A stretch of DNA of 64,000 nt from Pararhizobium gei (GTDB lineage: Bacteria; Pseudomonadota; Alphaproteobacteria; Rhizobiales; Rhizobiaceae): contig NZ_CP119409.1 in the NCBI RefSeq assembly GCF_029223885.1, forward strand, positions 150,001-214,000. Direction: 5' to 3'. This document shows positions 38,642-47,078 of the stretch, piece after piece. The translations under genes were made by a program, and so were the position numbers. Position 1 is the stretch's first letter; each line of letters opens with the position of its first letter. The notes below the pieces were generated by a model, which was not told where the DNA came from, made no database searches, and worked only from the letters and a program-made list of their open reading frames with translations.

Positions 38642-39337
38642 ATGACCGGGATTTTTAGTGAACACAAGGGTACGATCGTTTTCGATCTGGATGGAACGCT
38701 TGTGGATAGCGTGCCGGATCTCGCGGGCTCTCTCGACTGCCTCATGATAGAAATGGGCCTGGAGGTTATCGGCGTCTCGGCGACGCGGAAACTCATTGGC
38801 CATGGCATTCCCAATCTGGTCCGAGGCGCATTTGCCCTGCGCGCGGTCGAATGGGAGGATGAGCAGGGCAAGAGGGCAATCAAGCGCTTCACCGAGTTGT
38901 ATTCCCGGCGCCTTTCACAGGAAACACGAGCCTATCCAGGTGTCGAACAGACGCTTGCCTTTCTTGCCGGCGACGGCTGGCGACTTGCGGTCTGTACCAA
39001 CAAGATGGAGCTTTACGCCAAGTCGATCCTGCGCGACCTCGGGCTCGCGCATTTTTTCCCGGTCATTGCCGGGCCGGATACGTTTGGCGTCGGAAAGCCG
39101 GATCCACGGCATCTGTTGGAAACGGCAAGGCAAGCCGGCGGTGGCGGCCTCATCATGTTTGTGGGGGATTCCGAAGTCGATATCGCAACGGCCAAGGCTG
39201 CAGGGGTGCCGGTGATCGCGCTGAGCTATGGCTACGCCAAGACACCACTTGCCGCCTTGCTGCCCGATGCCCTGATCGATCGGTTCGCCGATGTTCCGGA
39301 AGCCGTCTCGGGCATCGCAAAGGCACATGCATCATAG
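38642..39337 (+). CDS. HAD phosphatase, phosphoglycolate-phosphatase-like
   Basis: 231 residues. Motif I VFDLDGTLVDS, motif II VCTNK, Lys in GVGKPDPRHL and the acidic motif VGDSEVDIATAKAAG are the Gph pattern. It lies 12 bases after the E3 gene, so it is co-transcribed. It may dephosphorylate a short phospho-acid or sugar phosphate such as 2-phosphoglycolate or a tetrose/triose derivative made by this pathway. Confidence 0.88.
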   Translation: MTGIFSEHKGTIVFDLDGTLVDSVPDLAGSLDCLMIEMGLEVIGVSATRKLIGHGIPNLVRGAFALRAVEWEDEQGKRAIKRFTELYSRRLSQETRAYPGVEQTLAFLAGDGWRLAVCTNKMELYAKSILRDLGLAHFFPVIAGPDTFGVGKPDPRHLLETARQAGGGGLIMFVGDSEVDIATAKAAGVPVIALSYGYAKTPLAALLPDALIDRFADVPEAVSGIAKAHAS

Positions 39338-39402
39338 TCAGGAATGAGAGACGCGGTACCCCGGCCTAAGGCCGCCCGCGTCATGATTCGAGGAGGATCA
39401 CC

Positions 39403-40326
39403 ATGGCGCTCAGATTGTCGCTGAACACAAATCCGCTGGTCAACCGGTTCGCCGATGTCGATGACCTCGTCGACACACTGGCCGAGCGTATCCGGATCGG
39501 CCACATCCAGCTCACGCCGGAATTCATCAATCCGTCCTGGCCGGCCTCCGTCCTCACCAAGCGCGTTCGGCAGTTTACAAGGGCGATGGACCGGACCGGC
39601 GTGAGGGTTACATCCGTCATGACCAGCACCTATGGGCGCCTCAATCATTTCGGCCATCCGGACGCCGATGTCCGCCGCTATTATCTCGACTGGTTTCGCA
39701 CACTGGCCGATATTTCAGGCGAACTCGGGGCGTACGGTATGGGCACCCAATTCGCCGTCTTCACGCAAAAGGACTATGACGACCCGGTCCGTCGGGAAGC
39801 GTTGATCGAGATCGTGATCGACTGCTGGCGCGAGGTGGCCGAACATGCAAAAGCGGCGGGCCTCTCCTACCTGTTCTGGGAGCCGATGTCGGTCGGGCGT
39901 GAATTCGGCCACACGATCGCCGAATGCCGGTCCTTCGACAAGCGTCTTGCTGCTGCCAAACTGTCCCTGCCGTTCAAGATGATCGTCGACATCGATCACG
40001 GTGACGTCACCTCGAGCAATCCTGACGATATCGACCCCTATGCCTGGGCCGCTGCTTTTCCGCAGGAATCGCCGATCATCCATGTCAAGCAGTCGTCGAT
40101 GAACAAGGGCGGCCACTGGCCGTTCACGGCCGAGCACAACAAGGATGGCCGCATTCAGCCGGAAAAAATCATACGGACCGTAGAGGATGCCGGCGGCACG
40201 GATAATGAAATCTGCATGGAACTGTCGTTCCGGGAGCGGGAACCGACCGATAGCAACGTCGTCGAGATGATCCGCGAATCCGTCGCCTACTGGGAACCGC
40301 ATATCGACACGGGTTTCAATCGGTAG
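39403..40326 (+). CDS. eryC: EryC-like sugar-phosphate isomerase/epimerase
   Basis: 307 residues, xylose-isomerase-like TIM barrel (AP endonuclease 2 family). Acidic/His metal ligands appear in FWEPMSVGREFGHT, MIVDIDHGD, HVKQSS and CMELSFRERE. The overall pattern resembles EryC of the Brucella/rhizobial erythritol pathway, where it acts on a tetrulose phosphate before EryH/EryI. GAGGAGGATC precedes ATG. It is followed by a TIM paralogue, reproducing the eryC-eryH pairing of that pathway. Confidence 0.78.
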   Translation: MALRLSLNTNPLVNRFADVDDLVDTLAERIRIGHIQLTPEFINPSWPASVLTKRVRQFTRAMDRTGVRVTSVMTSTYGRLNHFGHPDADVRRYYLDWFRTLADISGELGAYGMGTQFAVFTQKDYDDPVRREALIEIVIDCWREVAEHAKAAGLSYLFWEPMSVGREFGHTIAECRSFDKRLAAAKLSLPFKMIVDIDHGDVTSSNPDDIDPYAWAAAFPQESPIIHVKQSSMNKGGHWPFTAEHNKDGRIQPEKIIRTVEDAGGTDNEICMELSFREREPTDSNVVEMIRESVAYWEPHIDTGFNR

Positions 40327-40375
40327 AGATGCTTGAAAGGCAGAATGGTGGCCCTGCCGCCGGGAGGAGAATGAC

Positions 40376-41143
40376 ATGACCACGTCGACATTCTGGGTCG
40401 GGACAAGCTGGAAGATGAACAAGACGCTGGCCGAGGCGCTCGCCTTTGCCGACGGGCTGGCGGCCGCTGACGCGGAGAGCCATCCTCGTGTCCAGCGTTT
40501 CATCATTCCGCCGTTCACGGCCATGCGTCAGGTGAAGGAGCGGCTGGCCGGCACCAGCGTCAAGGTGGGTGCGCAGAACATGCACTGGGACGATGGCGGT
40601 CCCTGGACAGGCGAGATTTCGCCGGCCATGCTCAAGGACTGCAATCTCGATCTGGTGGAAATTGGCCATAGCGAGCGACGCGAGTTCTTCAACGAGACCG
40701 ATACGTCAGTCGGCCTGAAAACGGCAGCGGCCGTTCGCCACGGCTTGATACCGCTGGTCTGTATCGGCGAAACGCTGGCCCAGCGGGAAGCCGGTCAAGC
40801 CGATGAAGTCTTGCGTCGCCAGGTCGAGAGCGCCCTGTCGCAGCTTGAAGATGCGGAGAAGACGGCGGCAATCCTGATTGCCTATGAGCCGGTCTGGGCC
40901 ATCGGCGTCAACGGTATTCCCGCAACGATGGACTATGCCAACGCAAGACATGAAAGGATCGCCGCTGTTGCCAACACCTGTCTTGGACGGACCGTCCCCA
41001 TTCTCTATGGCGGCAGCGTCAATCCGCAGAATTGCGCCGAACTCATCAGCCAGCCGGCCATCGATGGCCTGTTTATCGGCCGCGCCGCCTGGACAGTTGA
41101 AGGGTATATCGACATTTTGCAACGGGTCGCCGCAGTGGTTTAA
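40376..41143 (+). CDS. Triosephosphate isomerase paralogue (EryH/TpiB-like)
   Basis: 255 residues. Catalytic Lys in SWKMNK, His in EIGHSERREFFNETD and Glu in [12 protein letters not shown] are intact; the phosphate loop YGGSVNPQNCAEL is present. In erythritol-type clusters this paralogue isomerises L-3-tetrulose-4-phosphate (EryH) rather than triose phosphate. GGAGGAGAATG gives a strong RBS. It ends the operon, 17 bases from the convergent LacI gene. Confidence 0.88.
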   Translation: MTTSTFWVGTSWKMNKTLAEALAFADGLAAADAESHPRVQRFIIPPFTAMRQVKERLAGTSVKVGAQNMHWDDGGPWTGEISPAMLKDCNLDLVEIGHSERREFFNETDTSVGLKTAAAVRHGLIPLVCIGETLAQREAGQADEVLRRQVESALSQLEDAEKTAAILIAYEPVWAIGVNGIPATMDYANARHERIAAVANTCLGRTVPILYGGSVNPQNCAELISQPAIDGLFIGRAAWTVEGYIDILQRVAAVV

Positions 41144-41159
41144 GATCCGCCAACATGCC

Positions 41160-42188
41160 TCAGAGGTTTTCCTTCAGCAAAACCTCGATGCGGATTTTTT
41201 CCTGGGAGGCCAGCGGCTCGCGCAAGTCTGTTCGGGCGCGCATAATACGCAATGCGCTGCGAACCGCATGCCCCGGGTCTTGCGCAATGATTGCGTCGAT
41301 CTGCTCTTTGCGTAGAGCATCTTCGGTAAACGGCGTGCGCTCGTGCACGACGACGGTCAGTCTGGCGAGATCGCCGTTTTGCCCGATGGCGGCGATCGGG
41401 ACGCGGGCCTCGGCGCTCAGGACGTAGGCGGCGGTGATGTCGACATTGTTTTCGAGAGTCCTTTGAATGATCGTCCGGGCGCGTTTTTCGTCGCCGTAGG
41501 TCTCCAGCGACGGCAGGCTCTTGAGGTGAGGAAACTGGCTGTTGATGATGCTGTCGAAGCCCAACCGTCGCTCGATGCTGTCCTGCGCCATCATGGTTTC
41601 AGCGACGACCATGATCCTGCCAGCCTCTCCGCGCAGGAAGCGGCCGATGATCTTGCCGGCCGTGGCACCTGCCGCAAAATTGTCGATGCCGACGAAATCG
41701 GTGTTTTCGAGCTTTTCCTGCCCGGATAGAAACTGCACGACCTTGATGCCACGCTCCAGCAACCGCGCCATTGCATCCCGGACCTGCGGCGATTCCGGCG
41801 CCATGATCGCAACGCCGTCCATTGTATTGGCATCGATCGCAGACAGATATTTTGCGACGGAATGCGGATCGCCGATCGGGATCCGCACGGCTTCGACGGC
41901 AGTCAGGTCGGATTGCAGGGCGTCCTTCGCCTCCTCAACCCGCTGTAGCAGTTCCTGCAGATACTGATCGCCCGCGGTCGGCAGCACGAAGCGAAAGCGG
42001 TAGGTCTTGTTGCGGGCCAGGTTGACGGCCGCGGGATTCTTAAAAAACCCTATTTTTTCAATGGCTTCGTTAACGAGGCGATAGGTTTTTTTGCTGACAT
42101 TGGCGCGGTCGTTCAAGACCCTGTCGACGGTCGCAAGACTGACACCGGCCGCTTCGGCAAGATCCTTCGTGGTGGGCCGCATCGGCAC
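41160..42188 (-). CDS. LacI-family transcriptional regulator
   Basis: 342 residues from GTG 42188 (AGGGA at proper spacing) or 340 from ATG 42182. N-terminal HTH PTTKDLAEAAGVSLATVDRVLNDR with hinge, then a periplasmic-binding-like sensor domain (residues ~65-340). VDRVLN instead of VSRVLN is typical of sugar/polyol branches such as rhizobial carbohydrate regulators. Two perfect 18-bp palindromes lie in the divergent gap in front of the SBP gene at 42477, and are its likely operators. Confidence 0.92.
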   Translation of the reverse strand: MPMRPTTKDLAEAAGVSLATVDRVLNDRANVSKKTYRLVNEAIEKIGFFKNPAAVNLARNKTYRFRFVLPTAGDQYLQELLQRVEEAKDALQSDLTAVEAVRIPIGDPHSVAKYLSAIDANTMDGVAIMAPESPQVRDAMARLLERGIKVVQFLSGQEKLENTDFVGIDNFAAGATAGKIIGRFLRGEAGRIMVVAETMMAQDSIERRLGFDSIINSQFPHLKSLPSLETYGDEKRARTIIQRTLENNVDITAAYVLSAEARVPIAAIGQNGDLARLTVVVHERTPFTEDALRKEQIDAIIAQDPGHAVRSALRIMRARTDLREPLASQEKIRIEVLLKENL

Positions 42189-42253
42189 CGTCGTCCCTGT
42201 TTCAAATCGCTTCCGTCGCAGTTCTCATACAGAAACAAAAAAAAAGCAACAAA

Positions 42254-42301
42254 TTGAGGTGCGCACCTCAAAATTTACTTGCATTGAGGTGCGCACCTCA
42301 A
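42254..42301. promoter_or_regulatory. Two tandem 18-bp LacI-type operators
   Basis: TTGAGGTGCGCACCTCAA occurs twice, at 42254-42271 and 42284-42301, both perfect palindromes, exactly 30 bases apart start to start (about three helical turns, same DNA face). They flank TTGCAT (42279-42284), a possible -35, with ATTATG (42301-42306) as -10. Central CpG and palindromic form fit LacI-family binding by the adjacent regulator. Confidence 0.85.
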
Positions 42302-42476
42302 TTATGAAGGATCCGACAACAATTGCTGTGGGTCCGGCAAAGTGCCGGTGGAGGGAATTGGTGTTTGCAAGGGCGAGGAGGATGCGGCAGTCCGCAACGT
42401 CAGCCTGCCCTTTTTGCCCTGCCAGGGCATGTTCGTTTTCCGATGGAGGTTGGAGAACACAGAGGGAGGTAATTAC

Positions 42477-43811
42477 ATGCAGTCGAAGTGCCTGAATACC
42501 ATGGTCGCCGTCGCGGCCCTCATGGGCGCAAGCGCAATGGGCGCGACATCCGCCCGCGCCGACGATCTGACATTATGCTGGGCCGCCTGGGACCCGGCAA
42601 ACGCGCTGGTCGAGCTCAGCAAGGATTTCGAGACCAAGTCGGGCCACACGATGAAATTCGAATTCGTGCCGTGGCCGAACTTCGCAGACCGCATGCTCAA
42701 CGAGTTGAATTCGGGCGGCAAGCTCTGCGACCTGATGATCGGCGACAGCCAGTGGATCGGTGGGGCTGCCGAAAACGGCCAGTATGTGAAGCTGAATGAC
42801 TTCTTCGACAAGGAAGGCATCAAGATGGCCGACTTCATCCCGGCCACCGTGACCGGATATTCCGAATGGCCGAAGAACACCCCGAACTACTGGGCGCTGC
42901 CGGCCTTTGGCGACGTCGTCGGCTGGACCTACCGCAAGGACTGGTTCTCGCGGCCCGAGCTTCAGGCCGAGTTCAAGACCAAATACGGTCGTGACCTCGC
43001 CGTTCCGAAAACCTTTGCCGAGTTGAAGGACGTCGCCGAGTTCTTCCAGAACCGCAAGATCGATGGGACCACCGTCTATGGGGCGGCGATCTATACCGAG
43101 CGCGGCTCGGAAGGCATCACTATGGGCGCGATGGACGTGCTCTACAGCTTCGGCTTTCAGTATGACAATCCCGACAAGCCTTATGAGCTGGAAGGCTTCG
43201 TGAACTCGCCGGAGGCCGTTGCCGGTCTTGAATTCTACAAGGCGCTCTATGATTGCTGCGCCCCTCCCGGATCGTCCGACGCCTATATGTCGGAGAATAT
43301 CGACGCCTATAAGTCCGGGCAGGTGGCGCTTCAGATGAATTTCGCCTTCATCTGGCCGGGCATCAACGCGGATGCGAAGGTCGGCGGCGACAAGTCCGGC
43401 TATTTTGCAAATCCGGCTGGCCCCGGCGGCAAGCAATTTGCCCAGCTCGGCGGCCAGGGCATTTCGGTCGTTTCTTCCTCCGAAAAGCAGGAGGCGGCGC
43501 TCGACTATATCAAGTGGTTCGCCCAGCCCGATATCCAGGCCAAATGGTGGAGCCTCGGCGGTTATTCGGCACTCCGTGCCGTGGTTGAGGATCCCGGTTT
43601 CGCGACCAGCCAGCCCTATGCACAGACCTTCCTCGATTCCATGGCGATCGTGAAGGACTTCTGGGCCGAGCCCTCCTATGCCTCGCTGCTGCAGGCATCG
43701 CAGAAGCGTTTCCATGACTATGTGATTGCTGGTCAGGGAACATCGAAGGAAGCGCTGGACGGCCTTGTCAAGGACTGGACCGACGTCTTCACCGACGAAG
43801 ACAAGTATTGA
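42477..43811 (+). CDS. Carbohydrate ABC substrate-binding protein (family 1)
   Basis: 444 residues from ATG 42477 (GAGGGAGGT upstream; longer frames to 42342 lack support). Sec signal peptide to about residue 29 (TSARA|DDLTL). Mature part is a MalE/UgpB-type binding protein (LCWAAWDPANALVELSKDFETKSG). It starts the second ABC operon, under the LacI operators. Polyol or sugar cargo is inferred from its neighbours. Confidence 0.92.
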   Translation: MQSKCLNTMVAVAALMGASAMGATSARADDLTLCWAAWDPANALVELSKDFETKSGHTMKFEFVPWPNFADRMLNELNSGGKLCDLMIGDSQWIGGAAENGQYVKLNDFFDKEGIKMADFIPATVTGYSEWPKNTPNYWALPAFGDVVGWTYRKDWFSRPELQAEFKTKYGRDLAVPKTFAELKDVAEFFQNRKIDGTTVYGAAIYTERGSEGITMGAMDVLYSFGFQYDNPDKPYELEGFVNSPEAVAGLEFYKALYDCCAPPGSSDAYMSENIDAYKSGQVALQMNFAFIWPGINADAKVGGDKSGYFANPAGPGGKQFAQLGGQGISVVSSSEKQEAALDYIKWFAQPDIQAKWWSLGGYSALRAVVEDPGFATSQPYAQTFLDSMAIVKDFWAEPSYASLLQASQKRFHDYVIAGQGTSKEALDGLVKDWTDVFTDEDKY

Positions 43812-43849
43812 GCCGCAGCTTGGCCTGAGCCGCAGCTTGACCTGAGCGG
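43809..43849 (+). repeat. 17-bp tandem repeat at the SBP stop codon
   Basis: TGAGCCGCAGCTTGGCC (43809-43825) is followed by TGAGCCGCAGCTTGACC (43826-43842) and a partial third copy TGAGCGG. The first TGA is the stop codon of the binding-protein gene. Confidence 0.75.
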
Positions 43850-43857
43850 AACAAGCA

Positions 43858-43881
43858 GCAGGGCCGCCCATGCGGCCCTGC
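43858..43881 (+). other. Hairpin between SBP and permease genes
   Basis: GCAGGGCCGC (43858-43867), loop CCAT and GCGGCCCTGC (43872-43881) give a perfect 10-bp stem with no T-tract. It most likely protects the SBP transcript, as the similar stem at 9235 does. Confidence 0.65.
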
Positions 43882-43913
43882 CAATCATCCCACATTTCTG
43901 AAGAGGGCGTATC

Positions 43914-44861
43914 ATGTCCGATACACCGATGGATCGCGCAGCGCGGGCGACGCCGCCAGCGGTCGCCCGCCGCATCCGGGGATTGTCCGATCGGTCGATC
44001 GCCTGGCTGTTCGTGGCGCCGTCGATCATCCTGCTTCTGGCGGTCAACATCTTCCCGCTGATCTGGACGGTGCGGCTGAGCTTTACCAATTTCCGCGTCA
44101 ACCGGCCCAATGCCGAAATCGACTTCGTCGGCCTACAGAACTACCGGCGCATCCTGACCGATGGCGACATCTGGCTGACCATGCAGGCGACCGCGCATTT
44201 CCTGATCTGGACGATCGTGCTGCAGGTGCTGATCGGCTTTTCGCTGGCCTATCTCATCAACAAGAAGTTTCGCGGCAACGATCTGTGGACCACGATCATC
44301 GTATTGCCCATGATGCTGAGCCCCGCCGTCGTCGGCAACTTCTGGACCTTTCTCTACCAGCCGCAGATCGGCCTGTTCAATTATGCCGTGAGCTTCCTGA
44401 CCGGCTTCGATCCCTCCAGCTTTTCCATGATCGGCAGCGTCAATCTGGCGCCCTGGGCGATCGTCATCGTCGATACCTGGATGTGGACGCCCTTTGTCAT
44501 GCTGATCTGCCTTGCCGGGTTGCGCTCCATTCCCGACAGCATCTACGAAGCGGCGGAATGCGACCGCGCCAGCAAATGGCGTCAGTTCTGGACGATTACC
44601 ATCCCGATGGTCCTGCCTTTCCTGATGCTGGCGATCCTGTTCCGCGGCATCGAGAACTTCAAGATGTTCGACCTTGTCGTGCAACTTACGGGCGGCGGTC
44701 CGGGCTCGACCACCGAACTCACCTCGATCAACCTCAAGCGGGAAGCTTTCGAGAAATGGCGCACGGGCTATGCCTCGGCCTATGCGGTTATCCTCTTCGT
44801 CACCGTCTTCGGTCTTGCGTCGATCTATGTGAAAGCTCTCAACAAGGTCAAACAGCGATGA
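43914..44861 (+). CDS. Carbohydrate ABC permease (MalF-like)
   Basis: 315 residues. A ~35-residue cytosolic N-terminus precedes TM1 (IAWLFVAPSIILLLAVNIFPLIW); six TM helices. The EAA loop is YEAAECDRASKWRQFWTITIP. The ATGA overlap couples it to the next permease. Confidence 0.93.
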   Translation: MSDTPMDRAARATPPAVARRIRGLSDRSIAWLFVAPSIILLLAVNIFPLIWTVRLSFTNFRVNRPNAEIDFVGLQNYRRILTDGDIWLTMQATAHFLIWTIVLQVLIGFSLAYLINKKFRGNDLWTTIIVLPMMLSPAVVGNFWTFLYQPQIGLFNYAVSFLTGFDPSSFSMIGSVNLAPWAIVIVDTWMWTPFVMLICLAGLRSIPDSIYEAAECDRASKWRQFWTITIPMVLPFLMLAILFRGIENFKMFDLVVQLTGGGPGSTTELTSINLKREAFEKWRTGYASAYAVILFVTVFGLASIYVKALNKVKQR

Positions 44862-45796
44862 GCTATTCCGTTACCGAGCCGTCCGCCCGCCAGAAATTTT
44901 TCGCGGCAATCCTGGTGGTGTTCTATGCGGTGGTGACGATCATGCCACTTCTGTGGATCATCACGACCGGCTTCAAATCACCGTCGGACGCGATCGCCTA
45001 TCCGCCGAAAATCGTCTTCGAACCGACGCTGGAAGGCTATGTCAACCTGTTCACCACCCGCACCCGCGTTTCCCCTGAAACCCTTGCGGAGATGGGAGAA
45101 CCCACCACCTGGTACGAGCGGCTTGTCCGCAAGGACGGGCTTGTGATCGCCGGGCCGTCACGCTTTGGCGAACGCTTCACCAATTCCGTGATCATCGGCT
45201 TCGGCTCGACAGTGCTCTGCATCGTTCTCGGAACGGCCGCGGCCTATGCCTTCTCGCGCTTCAAGGTGCCGTTGAAGGACGATCTTCTGTTCTTCATTCT
45301 TTCCACGCGCATGATGCCGCCGATTGCCGTCGCAATCCCGATCTTCCTGATGTTCCGCCAGCTGGGTTTGAGCGATACCCATGCCGGCATGATCCTGCTC
45401 TACACGGCGGTCAACCTGTCGCTTTCCGTCTGGCTTCTGAAGGGTTTCATCGACGAAATCCCGGTCGAATATGAAGAGGCGGCGCTGATCGACGGCTACA
45501 CGCGGTTCCAGGCCTTCTACAAGGTCGTGCTGCCGCAGGCCGCCACCGGCATCGCCTCGACGGCGATCTTCTGCCTGATCTTCGCCTGGAACGAATATGC
45601 CTTTGCCGTTCTCCTGACGTCCGGCACGGCGCAGACCGCACCACCCTTCATCCCCACCATCATCGGCGTTTCGGGTCAGGACTGGCCGGCGGTCGCCGCG
45701 GGGGCGACACTGTTCCTCGTGCCCGTGATGGTCTTCACCATCGTCCTGCGCAAGCATCTGCTGCGTGGCATTACCTTTGGGGCGGTGCGCAAATGA
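44858..45796 (+). CDS. Carbohydrate ABC permease (MalG-like)
   Basis: 312 residues from ATG 44858, which overlaps the upstream stop. TM1 at about 13-33, then a long periplasmic loop (about 45-105) before the core TM bundle. The EAA loop is YEEAALIDGYTRFQAFYKVVLP. It overlaps the next small gene by four bases. Confidence 0.93.
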   Translation: MSYSVTEPSARQKFFAAILVVFYAVVTIMPLLWIITTGFKSPSDAIAYPPKIVFEPTLEGYVNLFTTRTRVSPETLAEMGEPTTWYERLVRKDGLVIAGPSRFGERFTNSVIIGFGSTVLCIVLGTAAAYAFSRFKVPLKDDLLFFILSTRMMPPIAVAIPIFLMFRQLGLSDTHAGMILLYTAVNLSLSVWLLKGFIDEIPVEYEEAALIDGYTRFQAFYKVVLPQAATGIASTAIFCLIFAWNEYAFAVLLTSGTAQTAPPFIPTIIGVSGQDWPAVAAGATLFLVPVMVFTIVLRKHLLRGITFGAVRK

Positions 45797-45981
45797 ACGC
45801 GTTTCTCGACGGATTGCGCCGCTTCCGGCGCAGCCAGTGGGAGCTTGTCGCTTCCTTCCTGATTGCAGCCGGCGTCGTCATGCTGATGCAGCCCTTCGCG
45901 GTCTTCCTGTTTTCCTATTCGTTCATCGTCACCCTGATCGGGACCGTGATGTTCATCATCGTAAGCCACTTTCCGGAGTGA
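45793..45981 (+). CDS. Small membrane protein in ABC operon (62 aa)
   Basis: 62 residues with a basic N-terminus (FLDGLRRFRRSQWE) and two hydrophobic segments (about 18-35 and 37-57). ATG lies inside an ATGA overlap with the permease stop, and its own stop is two bases before the next ATG, so it is clearly part of the operon. I recognise no family. It sits where DUF2160/GlpU sits in the first transporter, relative to the two permeases, suggesting an accessory or assembly subunit. Confidence 0.75.
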   Translation: MNAFLDGLRRFRRSQWELVASFLIAAGVVMLMQPFAVFLFSYSFIVTLIGTVMFIIVSHFPE

Positions 45982-45983
45982 TC

Positions 45984-47078
45984 ATGGCGCAAATCAGAAT
46001 TGAAAACGTGCGCAAGGAATTCGGAAGCTTCACGGCGGTCCAGTCCTCCACGTTCACGATCGAGGACGGCGAGTTCTTCATGCTGCTTGGGCCTTCCGGC
46101 TGCGGCAAGACCACGACGCTGCGCATGATGGCCGGGCTCGAACTGCCCACGAGCGGCGAGATCTACATCGATGGCGAGGAGGTCGGCATGAAGCCGGCCA
46201 GCCAGCGCGACATCGCCTTCGTCTTTCAGATGTTCGCGCTCTATCCGCATATGAATGTGCGCCGCAACATCTCCTATCCGCTGCTCTCCCAAGGTGTTCC
46301 CAAGGCGGAGGTGAAAAGCCGCGTCGCAGAGATCGCCCGCATTCTCCGGATCGAGGATATTCTCGACAAGCCCGTCGGCGGCCTGTCCGGAGGCGACCGC
46401 CAGCGTGTCGCCCTCGGCCGCGCCATCGTCCGGCGTCCCAAGGCCTTCTTCATGGACGAACCGCTCGGCGCTCTCGATGCGGAGTTTCGCGAGCATATGG
46501 CCGAGGAACTGCGGGCGCTCCACGATCGCATGGGTGCGACGACGGTCTATGTGACCCACGACCAGCTCGAAGCCATGCAGATGGGCGACAAGATCGTCGT
46601 CATGAACCACGGCGTCGTCGAGCAGTTCGGCAAGCCGCAGCAGATCTACGACTGGCCGGCGACCAAGTTCGTCGCCAGGTTCATCGGCTCGCCGCCCATG
46701 AATTTCCTCGATTTCGAAGGCATGATCGGCATTGGCGGCGACAGGGTCGAGCTTTCGGGCAAGACGGTCGAGGTGCCGGTGTCGCGCCAGGGAGCGACAG
46801 GCAAGCTGACGCTCGGCGTTCGCCCGGAAAACATCGAGTTCTCCGACGCATCCACGTTTCGCGGCCGGGTAATCGCCACCGAATACCTCGGCACCACCCA
46901 GATCGTGACGCTGACGACGCCGAATGGCGACATCAAGGTCCGCACCGGCTCCGAGCATGTCATCCATCCGGGGGAGACAATCGGGCTGGAATTCGACGGT
47001 CGCACGCTGACCGTCTTCGAGGAACGCGGACAGGCGCTTTTGTCCGTGGCGAACGAGGGAGTGCTGAATCATGGCTGA
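45984..47078 (+). CDS. Carbohydrate ABC ATPase 1 (MalK/UgpC-like)
   Basis: 364 residues from ATG 45984. Walker A GPSGCGKTT, signature LSGGDRQR, Walker B AFFMDEPLGALD, switch His in YVTHDQ, then the MOBE/OB domain (LGVRPENIEF). All catalytic motifs are canonical, unlike GlpS/GlpT. It overlaps the second ATPase gene by eight bases. Confidence 0.94.
   Translation: MAQIRIENVRKEFGSFTAVQSSTFTIEDGEFFMLLGPSGCGKTTTLRMMAGLELPTSGEIYIDGEEVGMKPASQRDIAFVFQMFALYPHMNVRRNISYPLLSQGVPKAEVKSRVAEIARILRIEDILDKPVGGLSGGDRQRVALGRAIVRRPKAFFMDEPLGALDAEFREHMAEELRALHDRMGATTVYVTHDQLEAMQMGDKIVVMNHGVVEQFGKPQQIYDWPATKFVARFIGSPPMNFLDFEGMIGIGGDRVELSGKTVEVPVSRQGATGKLTLGVRPENIEFSDASTFRGRVIATEYLGTTQIVTLTTPNGDIKVRTGSEHVIHPGETIGLEFDGRTLTVFEERGQALLSVANEGVLNHG

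Noticed and set aside
42302..42476. A riboswitch or leader peptide before the second SBP gene
   Set aside because: There is a small hairpin (TGCCCTGCCAGGGCA near 42416) but no known aptamer pattern or convincing leader frame.
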